64,000 bases of DNA, from NCBI GenBank assembly GCA_963805405.1, contig CAWDUC010000003.1, positions 51,117 to 115,116 on the forward strand, read 5' to 3'. The translations under genes and the position numbers were made by a program. Under the pieces are notes generated by a model. The model worked only from the letters and a program-made list of their open reading frames with translations. It ran no database searches and had not been told where the DNA came from. Below are positions 1 to 9,270 of this stretch, in pieces; within the stretch, counting starts at the first letter, position 1, and the number at the start of each line of letters is the position of its first letter. Source of the DNA: JAEUMG01 sp963805405. Lineage in GTDB: Bacteria > Pseudomonadota > Alphaproteobacteria > Rhizobiales > Aestuariivirgaceae.

Positions 1-238
1 AATGTACACGGTTATGCCACCGCTATTCGCTGGCGTTCTTATTTCCGTCACAAATGCAGCAGCAAATTCACTGTCGCCGAGCGGTACGGCTACGATTGAT
101 AAATCGGAACTCGGGCTAGTCTACACTCCCTAGGGTAGCCAAATTTGTACCCGTGAAACGGAGCAGGCCAGACTGCTCAGATCAAGGGCGCAGGCAGCCT
201 CTCGCTCAGGGGGGACCTGCAAAGCAACGGAGGCAGAT

Positions 239-1912
239 GTGAAACAGCTTAAGTGCCTGAGTATGGTTGTGCTGGCAGCGGGGGCCATGTGCGCCTTCGC
301 TACGATTCCAGCGAACGCACAAGAGAAGAAACCAAACGTTCTTGTGCTGATGAGTGACGACACCGGCTGGAATGATCTTGGAGCATATTCTGGCGGTGGC
401 ATAAACCTAGGCCATCCGACGCCAAATCTGGACCGCCTCGCGACCGAGGGGGCCATGTTCACGTCATGGTACGGGCAAGCCAGTTGCACGGCGGGTCGGG
501 CATCGTTCATTACCGGGCGCGTTCCCATTCGCTCGGCCTTGTCAATCGTGGTTGCGCCTGGCGACGAGAACGCCCTTCGGAAGCAAACGCCAACCATCGC
601 TGAGTTCTTCAGGGATAATGGCTACTCGACCTATTTTTCCGGCAAATGGCATCTGGGCGACAAGCCGGAGTCTTATCCGATTGAGCACGGCTTCGACGAG
701 ATGAAGTCTTTCGGAGCGTATTATCCAGGGGTCTACACCTACAGCGACACGTCACCCTGGTTTCATCCATGGTTTCCCTCGTTCAACAAGGAGTTCTCGG
801 AAGAATATTTCAAGATCGTCAACATGTTCGAATGGGAAGGCGTCGCCGGCCAAGTCGCTAAGAAGGTGGGCGAGTTCTCGTGGGACTACCTCTCGACCTT
901 TGACGTCAGGCAGGCGGACAATGCCATCGACTACATCAAGAAGCACGCCAAGGACGACAAGCCGTTCTTCATGGATGTAAATTTCATGAAGATGCACAAC
1001 CCGAATAATCCGGCACCGAAATTCGCCGGCAGGTCGCATCTTGGCCGCTATTCGGATTCTGTGATGGAGCTTGACGACAATGTCGGGCGGATCATGGACG
1101 TCATTCGGGCGGAGGCGCCCAACACAATCGTTGTCTTCACCGCTGATAACGGCGCTTGGCAGGATGCTTATCCCGATGCCGGTACACACCCGTTCCGAGG
1201 CGAGAAGGGCAGCTCGTTTGAAGCGGGTTGGCGTGTTCCGGGCCTCATGTGGTGGCCCAGCAAGATTCCAGCGGGTGCGAAGCGGGGAGAGATGATGACC
1301 CATATCGACCTGTGGGCGACATTGGCTTCGATGGCGGGGGTCACTCCGCCGCCGCATGGCGAATGGAAGGACAATGACGGCAAGCCGATCTATTTCGATA
1401 GCATCGACAATAGCGCTTACGTCATGGGCAAGGCCGATCATTCTGCACGGAGATCGTGGGTCTACATTGACGGTGAGAACTTCAAGGCGATCCGTGTTGA
1501 CATCGCCGGCGACCCGAAGGAACCATGGGTCAATATCGCCTGGAAATATACGTATACCGCGAAAGATACATGGCTTGGGCCCGAGCAAATGCTGGGCTCG
1601 ATCGGTTCGCTCTACAATCTTACGATGGACCCCTTCGAGAAATACGACATGGTCTTCAACGGCGCTATGGCTGCTCGATTGCCGAAGAGCTCACCGGGTC
1701 AATATGCCGGCGAGGATAACGGTTGGGTTCTGTCGCTGATCTATCCGGCTCTCATCGAGTTCGATCAATCGATCATCAAGTATCCAAGCATCAAGCGGTT
1801 CCCGGGTGGTGCTTCGGATGATCTCGTCCCGAACTTGCAGAATCCGGAAAATCCGGTACCGGCGCTCGATCCCAATAAACCGCCGAAGACGATAGGCAAT
1901 GTAGGCGGTTAG
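239..1912 (+). CDS. Exported arylsulfatase (sulfatase family, Cys-type)
   Basis: Predicted sulfate ester hydrolase of the alkaline-phosphatase superfamily, acting in the periplasm or outside the cell. Residues 1-28 form a signal peptide ending ANAQ. The metal-binding motif LMSDDTGW is at about 38-45. The formylglycine motif CTAGR begins at Cys83, the residue a sulfatase-modifying enzyme would convert; no such enzyme is in this window. The GTG start at 239 is supported by GGAGG 5-9 bases upstream. The length of 557 residues is normal for the family. It stands alone, followed by a strong terminator. The substrate is unknown. A relative acting on another ester or on phosphonates is possible but less likely. 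Confidence 0.9.
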   Translation: MKQLKCLSMVVLAAGAMCAFATIPANAQEKKPNVLVLMSDDTGWNDLGAYSGGGINLGHPTPNLDRLATEGAMFTSWYGQASCTAGRASFITGRVPIRSALSIVVAPGDENALRKQTPTIAEFFRDNGYSTYFSGKWHLGDKPESYPIEHGFDEMKSFGAYYPGVYTYSDTSPWFHPWFPSFNKEFSEEYFKIVNMFEWEGVAGQVAKKVGEFSWDYLSTFDVRQADNAIDYIKKHAKDDKPFFMDVNFMKMHNPNNPAPKFAGRSHLGRYSDSVMELDDNVGRIMDVIRAEAPNTIVVFTADNGAWQDAYPDAGTHPFRGEKGSSFEAGWRVPGLMWWPSKIPAGAKRGEMMTHIDLWATLASMAGVTPPPHGEWKDNDGKPIYFDSIDNSAYVMGKADHSARRSWVYIDGENFKAIRVDIAGDPKEPWVNIAWKYTYTAKDTWLGPEQMLGSIGSLYNLTMDPFEKYDMVFNGAMAARLPKSSPGQYAGEDNGWVLSLIYPALIEFDQSIIKYPSIKRFPGGASDDLVPNLQNPENPVPALDPNKPPKTIGNVGG

Positions 1913-1931
1913 AGGGTGCTTCAAATGAGTA

Positions 1932-1970
1932 GCGTCGGGCCGTTTCGCGTTGGGACGGCCCGGCGCTTTT
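1932..1970 (+). terminator. Rho-independent terminator of the arylsulfatase gene
   Basis: A 12-base stem (1932-1943 with 1955-1966, one G-T wobble) with an 11-base loop is followed directly by TTTT. It lies 20 bases after the sulfatase stop codon. Confidence 0.85.
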
Positions 1971-2129
1971 CGAAATAGTGGCAGAAGTCGAGATCTGAGA
2001 CGGTCTGAGACCCACGACCTCAATTTCCGCAAACACATTCGACTACCCCGGGAGCTACCCCAGAGGTCCTGCGCCGCTCGAGGGGAGCGGGCGGTACGTC
2101 GCTAAGCTATTGTCTTTATGAAATAATGC

Positions 2130-2190
2130 TGGTGCTGCGAGAGAGGATCGAACTCTCGATCTCCCCCTTACCAAGGGCACGCTCTCCCAA
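2130..2190 (-). tRNA. 3' part of a tRNA-Thr(GGU), truncated (possible attachment-site remnant)
   Basis: Read on the minus strand, this segment holds the second half of the D arm, an anticodon arm with loop TTGGTAA (anticodon GGT), a variable loop, a perfect T arm (GAGAG-TTCGATC-CTCTC), the 3' acceptor strand and an encoded CCA. The 5' acceptor strand and first half of the D arm are absent beyond about 2190, so it cannot fold into a full tRNA. The anticodon stem carries one G-G mismatch. tRNA 3' ends left alone like this are typical remnants of integrase-mediated insertion. No integrase gene is adjacent. Confidence 0.75.
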
Positions 2191-2269
2191 CAAATGCGAG
2201 CGACAAGTTGCTACCTATGCGCTGCCTGTCACCTTTCGCATCGCCGTGGCATAATATTATTGAAGACTT

Positions 2270-2488
2270 TCAAGTGCTTGCAATGAGTAAGTCGATTTGC
2301 TCTCTCCCCTCGTGAAACAAGGCAACTTCAGGGACTGCGAATTCGAGGCCGACCAAAACCAGTGATGCAAGAAGGCCCATGACGAGTAGCCCGATCGTGT
2401 TCGGTAACCGAATGATCTTGTGGTTGGTCCAGGCAAACACCGCCGTCAGGGTGAGCAGTAGTGCGATGATCTGCAAAATCGAATGCAA
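2270..2488 (-). pseudogene. N-terminal fragment of a CPA1-type cation/proton antiporter
   Basis: The 72 residues contain two hydrophobic helices and the motif LPNTIGLLVMGLLASL, which resembles the start of NhaP-like sodium/proton antiporters. The frame then ends at a stop codon. Family members run to 400-600 residues, so only the first membrane segments remain. The broken end lies 80 bases from the tRNA-Thr fragment. A second antiporter at 17970-19010 lacks exactly this N-terminal part. Family membership rests on the pattern of the first helices. Confidence 0.6.
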
Positions 2489-2544
2489 AGTTCACGCTCC
2501 GTCGTGGATCATGGATGTCGTTCCCAAGATTGTACTGCGCTTGG

Positions 2545-3807
2545 TCAGGGGATCGTGCCTGCCAGACGTCGGACGCACGCGAACTCATAAGGTAATTTGA
2601 GATCAAGTTCAGCCCGCGCCAGCGCAATTTTCGAGTGACGAGATGCCGCCATGATGATCTCGGCGTTTCCGGTTGCGCAGAGCGAGATGAATGCCTTCTG
2701 CAACCGTATGACGACTTCAAGCGCTCCGGCCCCGTCTCGGGCGATGGCAGTAAACGCGTCATCAAACATGTCATTGACCGACAGCAGGGGAACGTGGACC
2801 CGGTCGAATTTCGGTTTCGACTGCTTTTCATCATCAGCCGCGGGCGAGATCCAGCAAACAAACAGTCTCACGAATGCGCCAACGATGTTGATTGCCGTGC
2901 CTGGGTCATTGACGCCAGGCGACAGCGCGCGGGCGGCGATTTCCGAGAGTGTGATCAGCCCGAACCTGGGATCGTCATCAAACACTCGGGCGGAGCCCAC
3001 TACGAATTCCTTTGCGACAACCGACCTATCCACCGTCTTCGGGGCGTCGCCGACGGAGCTCCTAAGAAAGGCCAGGGCACGTCCAGGCGCGATGAATGTC
3101 CCGGGCAGTGCGGCGACCGTCACAACAGAATCGTGCTTTTCGGCCCAATCCTGCAAAGCCTCGACATTTATGTGTTGCACATAACCGACGGTGTCGGTGA
3201 AGACCGGCTTGCCGGGATCAACGTTTTTCTGAACTGGCAGAGCTCCCAATGTTGGCGAACGCCGACGGTCTTCAAGGGCGGCCGCCGTAGCCTTCTCTAC
3301 TCGGTCGATCGTTGTCCCGAGCCGTCCGAGCCGCGCAATCTGGTCGACCCAGCGGACAAACGAAAAGACGACCCATCCGAGAACGCCAATAGTCATCACG
3401 AATACGGTGAATAATCCCGTTCGACGATAGTAACCCGCCTTTATGGCGATTAGCGCGACCACACTAAAAATGAAAGCCGCAATAAATGTCGACAACACCG
3501 TCTTCGACACATCGTCAGAGATAACGAGGGAAAATGCGCGCGGGGTCGCGTTGTTGCTCACCGAAGCGTAGGCCGAAACCATCGATGCGACTGCAAATGT
3601 TGCTACGCCAAGCATGCTTGCTGAGATGATGGAGAGTAGCTTCTCAACGGTGTCGTGCTCGACACGAGGGGTAAGCTGCTCAATTCCGAAACTGTCTGTC
3701 GCCGCCGCAGCAAAAAGGGCCAAAACTGCCAGCAGGCAGAAGATCAGCGGTCGAACCCAAAGCTTCTCCTCAAGCCGCCGAAATAAAAACTTAATTCTTG
3801 AGCGCAT
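2545..3807 (-). CDS. DUF2254 family membrane protein
   Basis: Predicted inner-membrane protein of unknown function. About four hydrophobic segments lie at residues 20-38, 60-85, 108-128 and 135-152. A long soluble C-terminal part follows, with the family-typical region around ALSPGVNDPGTAINIV (about 300-315). The length of 420 residues fits DUF2254. It stands alone; the preceding antiporter fragment is on the same strand but not part of a functional unit. Nothing in the context reveals a substrate or partner. Confidence 0.85.
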   Translation of the reverse strand: MRSRIKFLFRRLEEKLWVRPLIFCLLAVLALFAAAATDSFGIEQLTPRVEHDTVEKLLSIISASMLGVATFAVASMVSAYASVSNNATPRAFSLVISDDVSKTVLSTFIAAFIFSVVALIAIKAGYYRRTGLFTVFVMTIGVLGWVVFSFVRWVDQIARLGRLGTTIDRVEKATAAALEDRRRSPTLGALPVQKNVDPGKPVFTDTVGYVQHINVEALQDWAEKHDSVVTVAALPGTFIAPGRALAFLRSSVGDAPKTVDRSVVAKEFVVGSARVFDDDPRFGLITLSEIAARALSPGVNDPGTAINIVGAFVRLFVCWISPAADDEKQSKPKFDRVHVPLLSVNDMFDDAFTAIARDGAGALEVVIRLQKAFISLCATGNAEIIMAASRHSKIALARAELDLKLPYEFACVRRLAGTIP

Positions 3808-4115
3808 GAGCCATGTTCCCGGCGGAGGTTCTCAATCGAACAAAACGGTGGTGTAGCTCGATGACCTCAATCTCGTTAGGAAAGCTGGGCGCCTAGCCAT
3901 TCGGAGCGGAGTATGCGGACCGCCCAAACCAGCGCTCCCGCCCAACGACGATTTCGTTAGGAGCGATCGTTGTGCGCCCCGGTGCCGACAACGGCAACAG
4001 GAACACGCCAAGGCCGACTTGTCGACTACATTGATGCGGTCGGCGCACACTTCAGTATCAATGGACATTCAGCACTACTTCTCCCGCAGTTCGTTCAAAT
4101 CGGCCTACAGCGGCA
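3808..4115. other. Intergenic stretch without recognised genes
   Basis: This lies between the 3' end of the ABC transporter operon and the start of the DUF2254 gene, both on the minus strand. It should hold the DUF2254 promoter, but I saw no convincing promoter hexamers and no terminator hairpin. Short open frames here show no protein-like pattern. Confidence 0.5.
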
Positions 4116-4889
4116 CTAAATGGCAAGAAACTGCTGGCGCAGCTCAGGATTATCCAAGACGTCTTTAGCGGTTCCATCAAATGCAATGGTCCCGGTCTCC
4201 AAAATAATTGCTCTGTCAGAGAGCCTCAGGGCGGCCATGGCATTCTGCTCAACGATTATGGTGGTAATCCCCAGGTCGCGTATTTGTCTAATGATCTTCT
4301 CAATCTCCCGGACAATAACAGGAGCGAGCCCCTCATACGGCTCGTCAAGAAATAAAATCTTGATCTCGCGAGCCAATGCGCGCGCGACGGCGAGCATCTG
4401 CTGCTCTCCACCGGATAGCGTCTCCGCTTCCTGCTTGCGCCTTTCGGCCAATTTCGGGAAGTGGTCGAATATTGCGGCAATGGGCCATCCTCTCGGCTTT
4501 GCCACCTGCGCCAATATCAAATTTTCCTCCACTGTGAGTCCGCCGATGATCCGCCGATCCTCTGGGACGAGTTGAACCCCAGCTTGAGACGCCTCGAAAT
4601 CCTTCATCATGTGAACTGGCTTACCATCCAGCCAAATTTCCCCCCTCCTGATGGTCGGCAGGGTTGCGCGCGCCAGCGCGCGCAGCGTCGAGGTCTTTCC
4701 GGCGCCATTACGACCCAGTAGCGAAAGGATTTCCCCTTTGTTGATGTCAAAACTCACCCCTTGGACTATATATGATTCACCGTAGTAGGCGTGAATGTCT
4801 CTTACGCTAAAAAACGCTTTGGCATTTTGCCCGACCAATGTGGCCGACTCCCCTGAAGTCTTCGCGCTGTCGGTCGTCAGGATGTTCAT
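4116..4889 (-). CDS. livF: Branched-chain amino-acid-type ABC transporter ATPase (LivF-like)
   Basis: One of the two cytoplasmic ATPases that power import through the LivH/LivM-type channel. Walker A GRNGAGKT is at 59-66, the ABC signature LSGGEQQ at 158-164 and Walker B ILFLDEP at 178-184. The 257 residues include about 20 extra at the N terminus compared with LivF. Its start overlaps the LivG-like stop by four bases, so the two are translationally coupled. It is the last gene of a five-gene operon reading leftwards from 9270. The Liv/HAAT family also moves urea, amides and aromatic acids, so the substrate is not fixed. Confidence 0.93.
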   Translation of the reverse strand: MNILTTDSAKTSGESATLVGQNAKAFFSVRDIHAYYGESYIVQGVSFDINKGEILSLLGRNGAGKTSTLRALARATLPTIRRGEIWLDGKPVHMMKDFEASQAGVQLVPEDRRIIGGLTVEENLILAQVAKPRGWPIAAIFDHFPKLAERRKQEAETLSGGEQQMLAVARALAREIKILFLDEPYEGLAPVIVREIEKIIRQIRDLGITTIIVEQNAMAALRLSDRAIILETGTIAFDGTAKDVLDNPELRQQFLAI

Positions 4890-5653
4890 TCCTGAGCCTC
4901 GCCAAGATAGGCTTCTTTGACTTTCGGGTCGGCGCGGACCTCGGCAGGCGAGCCGCTGGCTATTATCCGGCCCTGCGCAAGTACGCTGATTTTATCGGCC
5001 AGCGAAAACACGACATGCATGTCGTGCTCGATGATGACCTTGGTCATTCCGCGGCTTTTAATGCGTTTCAGTAACTCGATCGTGCTGTTCGTGTCGTGGC
5101 GCGACATACCCGCTGTTGGCTCGTCGAGCAAAAGCAGACGTGGATTTTGTACTAGGCACATCGCCATTTCCAGCCGTCGCTTATCGCCGCGCGACAAGCG
5201 GCCAGCCTCTTCGCCGCGGCGGCCATGCAAGCCGACATCATCGAGTGCATGTTCGGCCATCTCGCGAATCTCTATCTCGCCACTCACCGCTCGCATTGGA
5301 TTGAAGTGGAAAGAACCATCTCGCTTGGCAAAGGCGGGGATCATGATGTTTTGAAGCAGCGACAGGTCCTGGAAGACTTCGGGAGTCTGGAAAACCCGGC
5401 TAACGCCGAGTTGATTGATTTCGTGTGGCAAATGCTGATTGAGAACCTCGCCGTCGAACACGACCTGCCCCCGGTCGGGCCTGATGCGTCCGACGCATAC
5501 ATTAAGCAATGTCGACTTGCCGGCGCCGTTTGGGCCGATAATGGCGTGCACCGTGCCTTCTTCTACCTGGAGATCGACATCGGCTAGCGCCTTCAATCCA
5601 CCAAAGTTCTTGTCCACGTCCGCAATGTGGAGGATTATGTTGCGCTGTAACAT
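4886..5653 (-). CDS. livG: Branched-chain amino-acid-type ABC transporter ATPase (LivG-like)
   Basis: Second ATPase of the transporter. Walker A GPNGAGKST is at 40-48 and Walker B LLLLDEPTAG at about 173-182. The signature reads LSRGDKRRLE at 153-162, where most family members have LSxGQ; the change is unusual, but the rest of the domain is intact. The C terminus carries the VRADPKVKEAYLGE motif typical of LivG. It starts three bases after the LivM-like gene stops. Confidence 0.93.
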   Translation of the reverse strand: MLQRNIILHIADVDKNFGGLKALADVDLQVEEGTVHAIIGPNGAGKSTLLNVCVGRIRPDRGQVVFDGEVLNQHLPHEINQLGVSRVFQTPEVFQDLSLLQNIMIPAFAKRDGSFHFNPMRAVSGEIEIREMAEHALDDVGLHGRRGEEAGRLSRGDKRRLEMAMCLVQNPRLLLLDEPTAGMSRHDTNSTIELLKRIKSRGMTKVIIEHDMHVVFSLADKISVLAQGRIIASGSPAEVRADPKVKEAYLGEAQE

Positions 5654-5656
5654 GGA

Positions 5657-6808
5657 TTACTTGGCGGCCTGAGCATGGGCCGCCGGCATGGGTTTGCCGC
5701 CATTGCGGCGCCTACTGAGCAATTTCCATATCCGCCGAAGACCTTCCACGATGCCGCCCGGAAGAAAAATGACGATCAGCATGAATAGGATTCCAAGGGT
5801 AAGGTTCCAGCCATCCCCCACGAACAGCGATACTACGGAAACGACCGGTTGTTCTATCCAGTCGGGTAAGAAGCTGAAGAACGAATGCATCGTACCTTGA
5901 TTGAAGGAAGAGAAAATATTTTCAAAGTATTTTATCACTCCGGCGCCGAGAATAGGTCCCACTAACGTTCCGCCGCCGCCCAGAATGGTCATCAGGACCA
6001 CTTCGCCCGAAGCGGTCCATTGCATCCGCTCTGCCCCTACAAGCGGATCGGTCGCCGCCATAAGCGCGCCTGCCAGGCCGGCATAGATGCCGGAAATCAC
6101 GAATGCTGACAAAAGGTAGGGGCGCGTGTTGAAGCCGGAATAGCGCATGCGGGCCTGGTTGGACTTGATGGCTCGGAGCATCATGCCAAAAGGCGATTTT
6201 GTTATGCGCATGGCAATGAAGAAGCAGATGATTAGCATGACCGCGCAGAAGTAGAAACCGGCGTATCCACCTCCACTGATGTCGATACCGAACAGGTTGG
6301 TGCGTGGAAGGCCTGCTCCTGGCGAAACAAACAGGTCGTCAATGACTCGTGGGTCCTGCCTGGAGAGCTGCAGGCCGGTTTCGCCGTTGGTGAGCGGCGT
6401 CAGCACGGAATAGGCCATATTGTAGCTCATCTGCGCGAACGCCAATGTAAGAATGGAAAAGTAGATCCCCGAGCGGCGCAAACTCACATAGCCAATCAAC
6501 ATAGCGAAGCACCCAGAAATGAGGAGCGCAAAAAGCATCGCGGGGATTACGTTCATGGTCAGGAGCTTGAACGACCACATCGCGGCATAGGAGCCAACGC
6601 CGAGGAAGGCGGCGTGACCGAACGACAAATAGCCGGTGAGGCCGAACAGGATGTTGAAGCCGAGTGCGAAAATTCCGAAGATGCAGAACTTCTGCATCAG
6701 CGCCGGGTAAGCGGCGCCAAGGGGTTGCAGCAGAACCGGACCAGCCAAAACAACGGCCGAAAATACGGCGAGCAACAGCCAGTCGTTTCGTGACGAGTTT
6801 GCAAACAC
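5657..6808 (-). CDS. livM: Branched-chain amino-acid-type ABC permease (LivM-like)
   Basis: Inner-membrane permease of 383 residues with about ten hydrophobic helices. It has the LivM-typical FNILFGLTGYLSFGHAAFLG segment at about 52-71. The segment GGGGTLVGPILGA near 280 is the conserved cytoplasmic loop contacting the ATPase. A basic tail of about 30 residues ends the protein. It pairs with the LivH-like permease two bases upstream, so the operon is tightly packed. Confidence 0.93.
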   Translation of the reverse strand: MFANSSRNDWLLLAVFSAVVLAGPVLLQPLGAAYPALMQKFCIFGIFALGFNILFGLTGYLSFGHAAFLGVGSYAAMWSFKLLTMNVIPAMLFALLISGCFAMLIGYVSLRRSGIYFSILTLAFAQMSYNMAYSVLTPLTNGETGLQLSRQDPRVIDDLFVSPGAGLPRTNLFGIDISGGGYAGFYFCAVMLIICFFIAMRITKSPFGMMLRAIKSNQARMRYSGFNTRPYLLSAFVISGIYAGLAGALMAATDPLVGAERMQWTASGEVVLMTILGGGGTLVGPILGAGVIKYFENIFSSFNQGTMHSFFSFLPDWIEQPVVSVVSLFVGDGWNLTLGILFMLIVIFLPGGIVEGLRRIWKLLSRRRNGGKPMPAAHAQAAK

Positions 6809-6810
6809 CG

Positions 6811-7836
6811 TCAGTCCTCCATCAAACCCTTGCGGCCGAGCAGACCCCTCGGCAACGTCAAAAGCACGATGACCGCCACCAGATAGATTATGATCTGGTC
6901 GATACCAGGTACGATAGCTTTGACCTCATTCATCGAAGCAAAGGACTGCAGAATGCCGAGCAGAAAGCCAGCGATGACCGCGCCGGCCAGCGATCCCATG
7001 CCGCCTACAACCACGACGACGAATGAGAGCACAAGGAATTCCATCCCCATGTGATAGTCGGGTGGCAGGATCGGAGTATACATGACGCCCGCCGCCCCGG
7101 CGACAACCGCCGATAGGCCGAATACGATCGTAAAGCGGCGCGCAATGTTGATCCCTAATAATCCCACCGTTTCACGGTCGCGCATGCCCGCGCGCACTAC
7201 CATGCCGTATGTGGTGAACCGCAAAAATGCGAAAACTCCCCCGATGACCAACAACGAGAACAAAAGATAGATCAGCCGCCACCATGGATAAGGCAAGGTG
7301 TCGCCTAGGCCGAAAAGCGCTCCCACATAAGCAGTACCGCCAAAGGCGGCCGGCGCCTGCTGGGGAATCGGATTTGCGCCATAGAAACGCTTGATGATTT
7401 CTTGGATAACGATGGCGAGCCCAAAGGTAACGAGGATCTGGTCGGCAGCCGGGCGCTTGTAGAAATAGCGTATGAGTCCGCGCTCCATAAGGATGCCCAG
7501 AGCCAACATGACCGGAACGGCCAGCACGATGGAAGCCGGCACCGAATAGTCATGCAATATCTGTCCGAAATCACCGAGCCACGCCTCGACATAAGGCGTG
7601 CGTATTTCGAGTGGGGTACCCCACGCCGTCGTCTGAGACGGGTCAACAGTCACGCTCTCCAGGCTGAGCAGCTGATTGAAAGTGACCGCGCAGAACGCCC
7701 CCAGCATAAAGAGGGCGCCATGCGCGAAATTGACGATGCCAAGAGTCCCGAACGCCAGCGTCAACCCGAGTGCAATGAGCGCATAGGCACCGCCCTTGTC
7801 CAGCCCGTTCAGGACCTGGAGGAGAATCGCGTTCAT
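6811..7836 (-). CDS. livH: Branched-chain amino-acid-type ABC permease (LivH-like)
   Basis: Inner-membrane permease of 341 residues, partner of the LivM-like protein. The N terminus has the LivH hallmark GLDKGGAYALIALGLTLAFG followed by a conserved NFAHG. The loop VVVGGMGSLAGAVIAG near 275-290 is the ATPase-contact segment. The gene follows the binding-protein gene after 84 bases. A hydrophilic insert of about 40 residues near 60-100 is longer than in E. coli LivH. Confidence 0.93.
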   Translation of the reverse strand: MNAILLQVLNGLDKGGAYALIALGLTLAFGTLGIVNFAHGALFMLGAFCAVTFNQLLSLESVTVDPSQTTAWGTPLEIRTPYVEAWLGDFGQILHDYSVPASIVLAVPVMLALGILMERGLIRYFYKRPAADQILVTFGLAIVIQEIIKRFYGANPIPQQAPAAFGGTAYVGALFGLGDTLPYPWWRLIYLLFSLLVIGGVFAFLRFTTYGMVVRAGMRDRETVGLLGINIARRFTIVFGLSAVVAGAAGVMYTPILPPDYHMGMEFLVLSFVVVVVGGMGSLAGAVIAGFLLGILQSFASMNEVKAIVPGIDQIIIYLVAVIVLLTLPRGLLGRKGLMED

Positions 7837-7920
7837 ACTCTGCCCGTCGCTGGTTCTCGAGGTAACCTTTAGAAGTTATCCGGTCGAAATTGATGGCGGC
7901 CGGCAACGCTCGTCAGTAGC

Positions 7921-9270
7921 CTAGCACTGCTTGGGATTGTCGGGCCCGAGCTCACCCCCGAATATTGATGGGTCATAGGTAAGTTCGTCACGTGGCACGA
8001 CCTTCACGATTTCCATGAGGTCATACTTATCCTTTGGGTTTTCCTTTCCGCGGACGACAAGCGCGCTCTTCATGCATTGATGGTCAGCGGCGCGATACAA
8101 GGTCTTGCCGTTGCCCATGCCGTCGAATTCAAACCCTTCCAGCGCCTTGATGACGGCAGGAGCATAAAACGTCCCAGCCCGCTCACAGGCGTCGCCATAA
8201 AGCAGTGCCTGTACGTAACAGGTCTGCGCTGCCTGTGAAGGAGGGGATCCGAATTCTTTGCCAAATGACGTAGTGAATGCCTTTGTAGCCTCATCATCCA
8301 GCTTCCAGTCCCAATTGGCGGTACCGAGAATGCCCTTGACGGCGTCGCCGGCACCCTGGGCCATGAGTTCGGAAAACAACGGTACGACCACCTCGAATTT
8401 TTTCCCGTTGACCTGTTTGTCACGCAAGCCGAATTGTACCGCCTGGGTCAGGGAGTTGACCATGTCCTTCCCATAGTGATTGAGGATGAGAACGTCGGCG
8501 CCGGAATTGAGGACAGGCGTGATATACTGCGAGAAGTCGCCGGCGCCGAGCGGTGTGCGGACGGCTGTAACGGTCTGCCAACCTAGGGCTTCGGTGGCGT
8601 TCTTGATGGACTCTTCCTGCGTCCAGCCCCAAGTGTAGTCGGCGGTTAGATGGTAAGCCTTTCGATCCTTGCCGTATTCAGCAGCGAGCACTGGCGCTAA
8701 GGCGATGCCGGACTGGTACGCATTGAAAAAATGGCGGAAGCCGTAGCGCTTCTTGTCCTTGCCCGTGGTGTCGTTGGAGTGGGTAAGGCCGGCCATGAAG
8801 ATAATGCCCATATCCTGACACAGGCTCTGCACGGCTACAGCAACACCCGAGGACGAGCCACCGGATATCATAATGGCGCCATCCTTCTCGACCATGCGTT
8901 TGGCCGAATCTCGCGCGGCATCAGACTTCGTCTGCGTGTCGCCGGTCACAAATGCGACCTTCTTACCCAGGATACCGTTGCCTTTCAGCGCGGTGGGCTG
9001 CATCGTCCTGATCAATCCTCCGTCACCTTCACCGTTTAAGTGCTTGACGGCGAGTTGGAAAGCTCTGAGCTCGTCCGCGCCCTCGTCGGCGTAAGAACCC
9101 GTCTGTGGAACGTTCCACCCGAACGTGACAGTATCGCCTTTTGGCATGTTGCACGACATTTCGTCTGCATAGGCGCCGCGGATGAAGTGCATCGGCGCTG
9201 CGAACGCCAGGGCTGAAGCCGCTCCAGCCTGCATTAGACCTCGGCGTGTCATAACAATCCTTGACATCAA
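7921..9270 (-). CDS. Periplasmic substrate-binding protein of the Liv-type transporter
   Basis: First gene of the operon: a type I periplasmic binding protein of 449 residues that delivers ligand to the LivH/M-type channel. The N terminus carries a twin-arginine-like signal (TRRGLMQAGAASALAFAAP), suggesting export through Tat. The ligand-binding fold is recognisable from GWNVPQTGSYADEG and the GGSSSGVAVAV segment. Family members bind branched-chain amino acids, amides, urea or aromatic acids, and the sequence alone does not decide. Start at 9270; the upstream stretch to 9720 should hold the operon promoter. Confidence 0.9.
   Translation of the reverse strand: MMSRIVMTRRGLMQAGAASALAFAAPMHFIRGAYADEMSCNMPKGDTVTFGWNVPQTGSYADEGADELRAFQLAVKHLNGEGDGGLIRTMQPTALKGNGILGKKVAFVTGDTQTKSDAARDSAKRMVEKDGAIMISGGSSSGVAVAVQSLCQDMGIIFMAGLTHSNDTTGKDKKRYGFRHFFNAYQSGIALAPVLAAEYGKDRKAYHLTADYTWGWTQEESIKNATEALGWQTVTAVRTPLGAGDFSQYITPVLNSGADVLILNHYGKDMVNSLTQAVQFGLRDKQVNGKKFEVVVPLFSELMAQGAGDAVKGILGTANWDWKLDDEATKAFTTSFGKEFGSPPSQAAQTCYVQALLYGDACERAGTFYAPAVIKALEGFEFDGMGNGKTLYRAADHQCMKSALVVRGKENPKDKYDLMEIVKVVPRDELTYDPSIFGGELGPDNPKQC

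Noticed and set aside
2..133. Short open frame at the left edge (44 codons)
   Set aside because: No ribosome-binding site, no recognisable pattern, and too close to the edge to judge.
752..1588. 278-codon open frame antisense to the sulfatase gene
   Set aside because: It lies wholly inside the sulfatase gene, has no protein-like pattern, and the sense strand carries clear catalytic motifs.
2635..3414. 259-codon open frame on the plus strand
   Set aside because: It is antisense to the DUF2254 gene, which has membrane segments and family motifs on the minus strand.
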